64,000 nucleotides of DNA from Cyanobium gracile PCC 6307 (lineage in GTDB: Bacteria; Cyanobacteriota; Cyanobacteriia; PCC-6307; Cyanobiaceae): the NCBI RefSeq assembly GCF_000316515.1, contig NC_019675.1, positions 3,098,001 through 3,162,000 of the forward strand. The letters are read 5' to 3'. Shown here piece by piece: positions 56,960-64,000 of the stretch. The notes below the pieces were generated by a model, which had not been told where the DNA came from, made no database searches, and saw only the letters and a list, made by a program, of their open reading frames with translations. The position numbers were made by a program, and so were the translations under genes. Within the stretch, counting starts at the first letter, position 1. Each line of letters begins with the position of its first letter.

Positions 56960-57718
56960 AGGTGCGCCACACCACCTGATCGATCCTGCCGAGGGTCTGG
57001 GGCGCCAGGGTTCCGGCGCTGGCCGTCACCAGGTCGGGCCGGCCGGCCAGGACCCGCAGGCCGCCGCCCAGGGGGAAGCGTTTCTCGCCGGTGAAGGTGC
57101 CGCGGAACAGGGTCTCGCCGGCGGCCGTGCGCACCTCCAGCCAGCTGGGCTGGCGGCTCTCCAGCAACAGCTGATCCGGCGCCGGCCCTGGTGCCGCCGG
57201 GGCAGGGGCCGGTGCGGCGGGCGGGCCGGACGCCGTGGCCTGGCCGGGGGACGCGGCCGGTGACGGGACCCCGGCGGCCTGGGGGGAGGGGACCCTGCCC
57301 TGCAGGCCCGCCACCGCCACGGCACCGCCGCCCAGGAGAACCAGGGCCGCCCACAACCAGCCGGGGGGCCGCTGCGGCGGGCGGGGGCCGTCGGGGTCCG
57401 AACCTTCCGCTGCAGGGGGGGCCTGGCGACGGGGCTGCGCCCCACCCGCATCAGACGGCTGGTCTGCAGGTCGCTGATCTGCTGGCTCACGTCGATCCCC
57501 AGGGCGCCCGCCACCCGCTTGGCCTGGGCCACCACGAACACCGCCTCCGGCAGGTGACGGTGGTCGCCGGTTTCAAGGGCCGTCAGCTGCTCGGTGCCGA
57601 GCCGCAGCCGGTCGGCCAGATCCTCCAGGCTCAGGCCCTGCTCACGACGGGCCGCGGCAAGCCGTTCGCCCAGCTCGACAAGTTCCGGGATCGGAGTGCT
57701 CCAGTCCTCTGCGGCCAT
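56934..57718 (-). pseudogene. RodZ-like helix-turn-helix membrane protein, frame broken
   Basis: The N-terminal frame gives MAAEDWSTPIPELVELGERL and LSLEDLADRLRLGTEQLTAL, a Cro-type HTH as in RodZ (cytoskeletal MreB partner). At seven G residues (57415-57421) the frame must shift to continue into a membrane helix (WAALVLLGGGAVAVAGL), a proline-rich linker and the C-terminal DUF4115-like strands (LEVRTAAGETLFRGTFTG, KRFPLGGGLRVLAGRPDL). With eight bases in the tract (or five) the two frames join. So the gene is either broken or misread. It overlaps the ppx end by 26 bases. Confidence 0.75.
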
Positions 57719-57853
57719 GGTCGCGGCAGGAGATTCGGGCAAGGGCAGGGTCTCCTGATGCGCTGCGTAGCCAGCAGTATGACGAGCGGTCCTGGTGACG
57801 ACCAGAACCCGCTGCTGGGGACCCTACCGGTGGGGAAGGCAGGAGGAAAGACA

Positions 57854-57925
<72 letters not shown>

Positions 57926-58045
57926 GTCGTTGCGGCCGACACCCCTGCGACGCTGAAAGTGGTTCTTTCGGCGGCTGAGGGTTCCGACCCGGCCATCTGG
58001 CCAGAACCCTCCTACACGGTCGCCGAACTCACTGTCAAATGCCGG

Positions 58046-58699
58046 TCAGCCGCCGCAGCCGGCAGTCACCCGTCCGACCGCCACCGGGTCGAATTCGATG
58101 CTCGCCGGCCCGGTGAACAGATCCGGCTGCAGGTCCCTCAGGGCCCGGGCCTCTCGGTTGAGGCGGTCCTGGGCGGCGTCGATGCGGGCCTCACGCCGCT
58201 GGCGCCAGCGCGCCCGCTCGGCGGCCACCTGCTGCTCCCAGGCGCCGAGGGCCTCCTCGTAGCGTTCGCGGTCGAGCCGCTGGTCCTCCGGGCGGTAGCG
58301 GGATTCGCGGCCGGCATCCAGGGGCTGGGGGGGCGCCACGCTGGGGCGGAAGGGGCTGTTGTGGGCCGCCGCCAGCTCCTCTTCGGTGCGGCGCAGGGAC
58401 TCCATCAGGGTGGTGATGGTTCGCTGGCGCCGGCGGCAGGCCTCGAGGGCCGCGCGCCGGGAGGCGGCCGCCTTCTCCATCACCGCCCGCTCCTTCGCCA
58501 GGCTGCGATCGGTGTCGGGCAGGCAGCGGACGTAGATCAGGGCCGCGCTGAGCGGATTGCCGGCGGCGGCGCTGAGCCGGCGGCAGCGCTCCCGGCCGGC
58601 CTCACTCACCCCGCCTACCTGGCAGCCGCCGCCCAGCAGGGTCAGGCCCAGCAGCACCGGCAGCAGCGACCGGCATCGGCTTCCATGGGAACTGGCCAT
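58046..58699 (-). CDS. Lipoprotein of unknown function with coiled coil
   Basis: A 217-residue protein beginning MASSHGSRCRSLLPVLLGLT with the lipobox LLGGGC. The mature part is rich in arginine, glutamate and alanine: ALEACRRRQRTITTLMESLR, RERYEEALGAWEQQVAAERA and RWRQRREARIDAAQDRLNRE, likely a long helix or coiled coil. Four cysteines occur near the ends. I do not recognise a family. The ATG at 58699 was chosen because it starts directly at the signal peptide. It is 120 bases from the tRNA gene. Confidence 0.6.
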   Translation of the reverse strand: MASSHGSRCRSLLPVLLGLTLLGGGCQVGGVSEAGRERCRRLSAAAGNPLSAALIYVRCLPDTDRSLAKERAVMEKAAASRRAALEACRRRQRTITTLMESLRRTEEELAAAHNSPFRPSVAPPQPLDAGRESRYRPEDQRLDRERYEEALGAWEQQVAAERARWRQRREARIDAAQDRLNREARALRDLQPDLFTGPASIEFDPVAVGRVTAGCGG

Positions 58700-58779
58700 C
58701 GCCCTCGAAACGCCCCTCGCGGACACCGACCCCATTGTCGCCACCGCCCCGACGCTCCGATGCCCGAGCCAGCCGCCCC

Positions 58780-59361
58780 CTACGGCGGCACCCGCATCGC
58801 CCGGAAGGTGAGGTTGACCCGTGGGGCGTCCACCTTGAGCCGCCGCGGCAGCTGGTGCTGCCAGTGCCTCTGGGTGGGCGGGTCCATCAGCAGCAGGTCC
58901 CCGTGGCCCAGGTCCACCGCCAGGGTCGGGGCCGTGCCGCGCCGGCAGGGGCGGAAGCGCAGGGTGCGGCTGGCCCCCAGGCTGAGGGAAGCGATCGGGG
59001 CGTGGGGATCGAGCTCGGCCTCGTCATCGGCGTGCCAGCCCATGGCATCGCGGCCGTCGCGGTAGAGATTCAGCAGCAGGGAATGGAACGGCCGGTCCGC
59101 AACTGCCGCCACACGGCGGCGGATGGCGGCGGTCAGGGGGGTCCAGGGCTCGATGGCGTTCTTCAGGCCCGCGTAGCGGTAGCCGCAGCCCGGATCCGCC
59201 ATCCAGCAGGTGAGGCGGGGCATGGGGTGGCGGCGGCCGTAGACGCTGACGGACTCCTGCTTCCAGGGCACCTCCTCCAGCAGGGTCCGGAGCCAGCCAT
59301 CGGCCTCGGCGGTGCCCACCCAGCCCCGCCAGTGGCGCAGGCAGGGGACCGCGGGCGTCAC
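58780..59361 (-). CDS. AlkB-like 2-oxoglutarate/Fe(II) dioxygenase
   Basis: A 193-residue dioxygenase of the AlkB family, repairing alkylated bases by oxidative demethylation. Motifs: LLLNLYRDGRDAMGWHADDE with the HxD iron ligands, SLGASRTLRFRP and LGHGDLLLMDPPTQRHWQHQ (third ligand histidine), plus the closing RVNLTFRAM (arginine for 2-oxoglutarate). The N-terminal [20 protein letters not shown] resembles the short type seen in cyanobacteria. It overlaps cobM by four bases. Confidence 0.9.
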   Translation of the reverse strand: MTPAVPCLRHWRGWVGTAEADGWLRTLLEEVPWKQESVSVYGRRHPMPRLTCWMADPGCGYRYAGLKNAIEPWTPLTAAIRRRVAAVADRPFHSLLLNLYRDGRDAMGWHADDEAELDPHAPIASLSLGASRTLRFRPCRRGTAPTLAVDLGHGDLLLMDPPTQRHWQHQLPRRLKVDAPRVNLTFRAMRVPP

Positions 59362-60122
59362 TCCGCTCCGCCGCGGAACAGGTGGTTGTGGCTGGCGGAA
59401 TAGAGCAAGGAGCGGGCCTCATCGGCGGCACGCAGGGCCGGGCTGACCACGTAGAGGGTGGTGCGGATCAGGTTCCGCTCGCGGCTGACCCGGGCCATCG
59501 TGTCCAGGGGCACCACCGTGAGCCACTGGTCGGGCCAGCTGACCCGGTAGCCGATGGCCACGGGGGTGTCGGCCGGGTAGTGCTGCAGCAGTTCCCCCTG
59601 CACCTCCTCCACATGGCGGGCGCTGAGATAGAGGCACAGGGAGGCCTGCAGGGCGGCGAGCCGGGCCAGGGATTCCCGCTCCGGCACGCCGGTGCGCCCG
59701 CCCGCCCGGCTCAGCACGATCGTCTGCACCCGGCCGGGAATGGTGAGCTCGGCCCCGAGGGCGGCGGCGGTGGCCTGGTAGGCGCTCAGGCCCGGCACCA
59801 CCTCCACGGCGAGGCCGGCATCGGCCAGGCGGCAGATCTGCTCCTGGAGGGCGCCGTACAGGCAGGGATCGCCGTCATGGAGGCGCACCACCCGCTGTCC
59901 CGCCCTGGCCCGCTCCAGCACCACGGCCATCACCTCCTCGAGGGTGAGGGTGCTGGTGCGGACGCTCTCGCAGTCCGGCGGCGCCAGGGCGGCGATCTGG
60001 GGATTCACCAGGGAATCGGTCCAGACCAGCACCTGGGCCGCCTCGATCGCCCGGGCGGCCCGGAGGGTGAGCAGGTCCGGGGCGCCGGGGCCGGCTCCCA
60101 CGATCTGGACAGTGGCGGTCAT
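59358..60122 (-). CDS. cobM: Precorrin-4 C11-methyltransferase
   Basis: A 254-residue SAM-dependent methyltransferase of cobalamin synthesis, adding a methyl to C-11. N-terminal [37 protein letters not shown] (the GD/P loop) and [20 protein letters not shown] are typical of the CobM/CbiF group, and the [19 protein letters not shown] stretch is CobM-like. Overlaps both alkB-like (four bases) and lgt (four bases), so these genes form an operon with petA upstream. Confidence 0.95.
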   Translation of the reverse strand: MTATVQIVGAGPGAPDLLTLRAARAIEAAQVLVWTDSLVNPQIAALAPPDCESVRTSTLTLEEVMAVVLERARAGQRVVRLHDGDPCLYGALQEQICRLADAGLAVEVVPGLSAYQATAAALGAELTIPGRVQTIVLSRAGGRTGVPERESLARLAALQASLCLYLSARHVEEVQGELLQHYPADTPVAIGYRVSWPDQWLTVVPLDTMARVSRERNLIRTTLYVVSPALRAADEARSLLYSASHNHLFRGGAE

Positions 60123-60979
60123 GCGGTCAGGCCGGAGGGGTCGGGGAGGGGACGCCGGAAGCGGTAGAGCCAGAGCAGTCCCGCCCCCCCCAGCAGGATC
60201 AGCAGCAGGCTCATCAGCTGGGCCATGCGCAGGCCGCCGCTGCAGAAGGGGGGCTGGGAGAACAGGCAGAGGGGATCGAGCCGCAGCCCTTCGATCCAGA
60301 CGCGGCCGCTGCTGTAGGCCATCAGATAGATGCAGCTCAGAGCACCGGGCGGCAGCCGCAGGCGGCCGCTGCCGCCCAGGCGGAACAGGATCAGCAGCAG
60401 GGCGCAGACCCCGAGATTCCAGAGCGACTCGTACAGGAAGGTGGGGTGGAAGGAGGCCTGCTCCAGGAACTCAGGCGGCCGGTTGGCCATGGGAATGGTC
60501 AGGGCCCAGGGGAGGTTGGTGGGCAGGCCGAAGGCCTCGGAGTTGAAGAAATTGCCCCAGCGGCCGATCGCCTGGCCCAGGGCCACAGCGGGCACCAGGA
60601 CATCCAGCAGGGGCCAGAAGGCCTGCCGGCGCCAGCGGCAGAAGAGGACCGTCACCAGTGCTCCGCCGATCAGGGCGCCGTGGATGGCGATGCCGCCGCG
60701 CCAAATGGCGAAGGCATCGACCCAGTCGTTGCGGTACTGGCGCCATTCCAGGGCCACGTAGTAAAAGCGGGCGCCGACGACGGCCCCCAGGACCATCAGG
60801 GGCAGCAGGTCGGCGATCAGGGCCGGGTCGATGCCCCGCTGGCGGCCCAGCCGGGTGGCCAGCAGCAGGCCCAGCAGCACCGCCAGGGCGATGAGCAGGC
60901 CGTACCAGCGAACGGAAACGGGACCCAGCTGAAAGATCAGCGGTCCCGGGGACGTGAAGAGGCCGAGAGGAAGGCTCAG
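60119..60979 (-). CDS. lgt: Prolipoprotein diacylglyceryl transferase
   Basis: About 286 residues if the start is CTG 60979; an in-frame GTG at 60880 would cut away the first conserved helix and its N-terminus [20 protein letters not shown]. So a CTG start overlapping the petA stop as CTGA seems likely, though unusual. Lgt motifs include [20 protein letters not shown], the family signature, and [15 protein letters not shown]. It transfers diacylglyceryl to lipobox cysteines in the plasma membrane, consistent with the lipoproteins in this window. Confidence 0.88.
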   Translation of the reverse strand: MSLPLGLFTSPGPLIFQLGPVSVRWYGLLIALAVLLGLLLATRLGRQRGIDPALIADLLPLMVLGAVVGARFYYVALEWRQYRNDWVDAFAIWRGGIAIHGALIGGALVTVLFCRWRRQAFWPLLDVLVPAVALGQAIGRWGNFFNSEAFGLPTNLPWALTIPMANRPPEFLEQASFHPTFLYESLWNLGVCALLLILFRLGGSGRLRLPPGALSCIYLMAYSSGRVWIEGLRLDPLCLFSQPPFCSGGLRMAQLMSLLLILLGGAGLLWLYRFRRPLPDPSGLTA

Positions 60980-61917
60980 AAGCCCTCCGCCGCCTGGACC
61001 TTCTCCACCTGGCGCTTCTTGAGCACCAGCATGATCTGGGCCAGGGCCACGGCGGCGAAGAAGGCCAGCAGCCCGTAGATGCGCACGGGGTTCTGAAGCA
61101 CCACCTCGGCGTCGATCTGGCCGAAGCCACCGACGTTGGGGTCGTTGGTGATCGGGGCACCGGCCTCGACGGCGTCACCGACGGCGACGGTGAGGGTGGG
61201 TCCGGCGGGAACCGTCTCGGTGACGGCGCCACTGTCACCGGTGATCTCCACCACGGTGGCGCCGTTGGCATCGGTGCTGATGGCGCTGACCGTACCGGCC
61301 GCCGGGGCGGTGTAGACGGTGTTGTTGGTCTTTTCACCCTCGGGGGTCACCTGGCCGCGGCCCCGGTTGGCCCCGACGTGCACCTGGTACTTGCCGAAGT
61401 GGATGGCGCTGTCGGTGGCCGGGTCGGGGGAGAGGATCGGGAAGACGATCTCCTGGTGCTGGTCACCGGGGAGGGGGCCCACCAGGAGGATATTGGGCTG
61501 GTCGTCGCTGTACTGGGTGTAGTAGACGCCGGCGGTCTCCTCCTTGAGCTCATCGCTGAGGCGGTCCTGGGGGGCAAGGGTGAAGCCGTCGGGGAGCATC
61601 ACCACCGCACCCACGTTCAGGCCGGCGGGGCTGCCGTTGCCGGAGACCTGCTGCACGGAGGTGTCGTAGGGGATCTCGACCACCGCCTTGAACACCGTGT
61701 CGGGGAACACCGCCTGGGGCACCTCCACCCTGGTGGGTTTCTTGGCCAGGTGGCAGTTGGCGCAGACGATCTTGCCCGTGGCCTCACGCGGATTGGCGTA
61801 GTTCTGCTGGGCCCAGAAGGGATAGGCCCAGCTGGGGCTGGCCCCCAGAAGCACCACGCCCAGCGAGAGGCTGACGGTGAGCAGGGTGCCGAACAGGGGG
61901 GAGAGGAAGCGGCGCAT
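60976..61917 (-). CDS. petA: Cytochrome f (PetA)
   Basis: A 313-residue precursor. The signal peptide ([19 protein letters not shown]) ends before [13 protein letters not shown], so the mature N-terminal tyrosine, an axial haem ligand, is conserved. The haem-binding CANCH motif follows ([13 protein letters not shown]). A lumenal domain and one C-terminal anchor ([20 protein letters not shown]) complete the family plan. Cytochrome f passes electrons from b6f to plastocyanin or cytochrome c6. It follows petC by 52 bases and its stop overlaps lgt. Confidence 0.97.
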   Translation of the reverse strand: MRRFLSPLFGTLLTVSLSLGVVLLGASPSWAYPFWAQQNYANPREATGKIVCANCHLAKKPTRVEVPQAVFPDTVFKAVVEIPYDTSVQQVSGNGSPAGLNVGAVVMLPDGFTLAPQDRLSDELKEETAGVYYTQYSDDQPNILLVGPLPGDQHQEIVFPILSPDPATDSAIHFGKYQVHVGANRGRGQVTPEGEKTNNTVYTAPAAGTVSAISTDANGATVVEITGDSGAVTETVPAGPTLTVAVGDAVEAGAPITNDPNVGGFGQIDAEVVLQNPVRIYGLLAFFAAVALAQIMLVLKKRQVEKVQAAEGF

Positions 61918-61969
61918 GGGGGTGGAAGTGGCGGGCGTCGGGGAAACGGGGGGAGGATTCAGGCGCCGA

Positions 61970-62530
61970 TCAGGCCCACCAGGCCTTTTCGCCCGTGCGG
62001 AAATCGGTTTCGGTCCACTGGCTGAGGAACACGTTGTCATTCTCGACGCTGACGTGGGCCAGGGCCAGGGAGAGGGGGGCCGGGCCGCGCACCACCTTGC
62101 CGGTGGCGTCGTACTGGCTGCCGTGGCAGGGGCAGATGAAGCGGTTGGCGCCGCTGTTCCAGGGCACCACACAGCCCAGGTGGGTGCAGATGGCGTTGAT
62201 GCCGTAGTCGCCGATGGCCTCGCCACCCTCCACCAGCAGGTAGGTGGGGTCACCCTTGAGGCCCTGCACCAGGCTGCGGTCACCCTCCTTGTGGCTGGCC
62301 AGCCAGCCGGTGGCGGTGACGCTGTTGCCCAGCTCGTCCTTGGCGGTCACGCCGCCACCGCTGCCCGCGGCCTTGGGGGGGATGAAGTAGTTGACGACCG
62401 GGTAGAGGGCACCCAGGGCCACCCCCGTGACGGAGCCGAAGGTCAGCAGGTTCATGAACTGGCGGCGGCCCATGCCGGGCACATCACCAGAGGCACCGCC
62501 GTTCGAGGAGGCCGCAGGGATCTGGGTCAT
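61970..62530 (-). CDS. petC: Rieske iron-sulfur protein of cytochrome b6f (PetC)
   Basis: A 186-residue protein with one N-terminal membrane helix ([20 protein letters not shown]) preceded by MGRRQFMN, a twin-arginine element, since Rieske proteins are Tat substrates. The 2Fe-2S ligands are CTHLGC and CPCHGS, both perfect. It transfers electrons from plastoquinol to cytochrome f. ATG 62530 starts at [12 protein letters not shown]; the upstream extension is not conserved. It lies just before petA and is divergent from the DUF3067 gene. Confidence 0.97.
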   Translation of the reverse strand: MTQIPAASSNGGASGDVPGMGRRQFMNLLTFGSVTGVALGALYPVVNYFIPPKAAGSGGGVTAKDELGNSVTATGWLASHKEGDRSLVQGLKGDPTYLLVEGGEAIGDYGINAICTHLGCVVPWNSGANRFICPCHGSQYDATGKVVRGPAPLSLALAHVSVENDNVFLSQWTETDFRTGEKAWWA

Positions 62531-62656
62531 AGGGAACGGCGCGGTGTGACCGATTGACGTGGCGCCCATTATGAACCTTGCCCTTCCCGCCCCGGGTCCG
62601 AGCCGCACCCGGCCGAGGCCGGCTGCAACATGCTGTTGTGGAGTGTGCCGTCCGCC

Positions 62657-62986
62657 ATGACCTCACCGGAACCGCTGCGGCGGGAGGAACTGCTGGAACT
62701 GCTGCGGAGCCGCTGGCAGGCCTCCTATGACCTGCAGCTGGTGCAGCGTCGCGGCCGCCTCTATCTTCATGTGATGTGGGGCTATCTCGAGCAGCAGTCC
62801 TTCCCGCTCACCCCCGAGGCCTACGAGGCGCACCTCGAGGAGCTGGTGGGCTCCCTCAACGGCCTCGGGGTGGCGTCCCAGGTGCGCCAGTGGCTGCGGA
62901 CCACCACCGACAAGCCACGGCTGGGCAAGGCCCTCTCCCTGCCCCTGGAGCTGCCGTCAGGGCGCGCCAGCGAGTTCATGCTCTGA
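62657..62986 (+). CDS. DUF3067-family protein
   Basis: A 109-residue protein of a small family widespread in cyanobacteria and plants: [40 protein letters not shown] and [20 protein letters not shown]. The family has no settled function; conserved position between petC and tatC hints at a photosynthesis-linked role. ATG 62657 is chosen over 62630, which would add an unlikely leader. Confidence 0.85.
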   Translation: MTSPEPLRREELLELLRSRWQASYDLQLVQRRGRLYLHVMWGYLEQQSFPLTPEAYEAHLEELVGSLNGLGVASQVRQWLRTTTDKPRLGKALSLPLELPSGRASEFML

Positions 62987-63008
62987 GCCTCGCCGGGGAG
63001 CCGGCGGT

Positions 63009-63779
63009 TCAGGCGGAGGGGGACGGGGAGGGCCGCAGCCCCTCGGCCAGGGCCACCAGGGCCACCCCCAGCAGATAGAGCGCCGTGATCGCGCCGGTGA
63101 GCAGCAGCATCGTGATCGGGTCGGTGGAGGGGGTCAGCACCGCCCCGGCCAGGGCCGCCACCAGCACCACCCAGCGCCAGGCGCCCAGCATGGTGCGCCA
63201 GTCGATCAGGCCCAGGGCGCCCAGCAGCAGCTGCAGCACCGGCAGCTGGAAGGCCAGGGCCGTGGCCACCATCAGCAGCAGCACGAAGTCGAGATAGCGC
63301 TCGATCGACCAGATCGGCTCCACCACATCGGCCCCGTAGGACACCAGGAAGCGCAGGGCCGCCGGGACAAGGGCCCACCAGGCGAAGGCCAGACCGGCCG
63401 CGAACAGCACCGTGGAGCCGGCGACGGCGGGGGCCACCAGCCGCCGCTCCCGCCGGGTCAGCCCCGGCAGCACGAAGGCCAGGATCTCGAAGATCACGTA
63501 GGGCAGGGCCAGGGTGAGCCCCGCATAGCCGGCCACCTTCAGCGACACGAACAGGAATTCGCCCGGGGCCAGCTGCAGGAAGCGGATCCCCTCGGCCGGC
63601 ACCTCCAGCAGCCGCACCAGGGGCCGCACCGCCACCAGACAGGCGGCGGCGCCGACCACCACCGCCAGCAGGCTGCGAAGCACCCGCCGGCGGAGCTCCT
63701 CGAGGTGCTCCACCAGGCTCATGTGCACCTCGCCGGGGAACTCGCCGGGGAAAGTGTCCTCGGGGATGGGGTCGCTCAT
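63009..63779 (-). CDS. tatC: TatC, twin-arginine translocase subunit
   Basis: A 256-residue protein with six helices. The N-terminal MSLVEHLEELRRRVLRSLLA holds the conserved acidic-basic motif that binds twin-arginine signals, and later FEILAFVLPGLTRRERR and AFQLPVLQLLLGALGLIDWR, both typical. It exports folded proteins such as the Rieske subunit, encoded next door, and possibly the PotD-like lipoprotein at 24.8 kb. Its start overlaps the end of the RqcH-like gene by four bases (ATGA). Confidence 0.95.
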   Translation of the reverse strand: MSDPIPEDTFPGEFPGEVHMSLVEHLEELRRRVLRSLLAVVVGAAACLVAVRPLVRLLEVPAEGIRFLQLAPGEFLFVSLKVAGYAGLTLALPYVIFEILAFVLPGLTRRERRLVAPAVAGSTVLFAAGLAFAWWALVPAALRFLVSYGADVVEPIWSIERYLDFVLLLMVATALAFQLPVLQLLLGALGLIDWRTMLGAWRWVVLVAALAGAVLTPSTDPITMLLLTGAITALYLLGVALVALAEGLRPSPSPSA

Positions 63780-64000
63780 GTCCGTTCCGTCTCCGGCAGC
63801 CTAGGGGGCGCGGCCAGGAGGCCAGCGGCCCGCTCGGGCACCGCCCACAGCACCTCGCCCCCCCGGTGGCGCACCGTGCCGGGGCCGGCGCCGGCGATGC
63901 GCTGCAGATCCGTGGTCGGCACCATCACCACTGGCACCCGGCCGTTGGCCCGGCCGCGGCTGAAGTGGGCCGCCAGGTCGGCCGCCTCCCGCAGGTCCGC
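63776..64000 (-). CDS. NFACT/RqcH (Rqc2 homologue), C-terminal fragment
   Basis: The last 74 residues of a longer protein cut by the window edge. AADLAAHFSRGRANGRVPVV matches the C-terminal motif of NFACT proteins, in which RqcH adds alanine tails to stalled nascent chains; PGTVRHRGGEVLWAVPE follows, also a standard ending. RqcH promotes degradation of stalled peptides on 50S subunits. Its stop overlaps the tatC start by four bases, so the two are cotranscribed. Confidence 0.78.
   Translation of the reverse strand, partial: ADLREAADLAAHFSRGRANGRVPVVMVPTTDLQRIAGAGPGTVRHRGGEVLWAVPERAAGLLAAPPRLPETERT

Overview
The window is a dense, GC-rich piece of a cyanobacterial chromosome. Cytochrome b6f genes (petC, petA), ndhB, a Vipp1-type protein, a cyAbrB regulator, a CpcT/CpeT-like protein and an aa3-type cytochrome oxidase cluster leave little doubt about the phylum. 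Very high GC, tight gene packing and family-level resemblance of many proteins suggest the Cyanobium/Synechococcus (alpha-cyanobacterial) clade; this is inference, no search was run. Both ends cut a gene: kdpC on the left and an NFACT/RqcH-like gene on the right.

Layout. 1-4.3 kb: Kdp potassium ATPase operon (minus), with an extended KdpF/KdpG-like subunit. 4.4-8.8 kb: a small detoxification-type island (TetR, operator, GST, flavoprotein; convergent SDR, hydrolase and cupin operon with 4-base overlaps). 9-17 kb: mixed housekeeping genes (DUF721/DciA-like, lipase, Vipp1, thioredoxin, aminotransferase, biotin ligase, M23 peptidase). 17-29 kb: ABC ATPase, ndhB, divergent topA operon with a CobT-like protein and a binding lipoprotein, aldo-keto reductase, bifunctional nuclease, riboflavin synthase. 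29-38 kb: ctaE/D/C facing ctaA/B, an ABC-2 exporter pair, then nanE and groEL.

41.1-48.6 kb is a cell-surface sugar island of lower GC and looser spacing: methyltransferase, GtrA, GtrB-like transferase, DegT aminotransferase, sugar-nucleotide epimerase, polytopic membrane protein. A 1,319-bp IS3-family element (44430-45748) with 25-bp imperfect inverted ends and a TAG target duplication has landed in the 5' end of the DegT gene. 48.7-64 kb returns to core genes: fabG, a potassium channel, a GT9 transferase, ispD, ldcA-like, ubiA, ppx, a frameshifted rodZ-like gene, tRNA-Val(CAC), alkB-like, cobM, lgt, petA, petC, tatC.

The most notable points are: (a) a 75-bp element holding a CRP-family-like palindrome, present twice in direct orientation around the ctaC/ctaA intergenic region, with a broken membrane-protein gene between the copies that carries a 14-C tract at the break; (b) the IS3 insertion, whose left end supplies a new in-frame GTG start and N-terminus for the aminotransferase; (c) three coding frames broken at G/C homopolymers, which may be biology or assembly error; (d) genes that appear to start at TTG or CTG overlapping the upstream TGA. 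I found no CRISPR array, rRNA, prophage or clearly new defence system.
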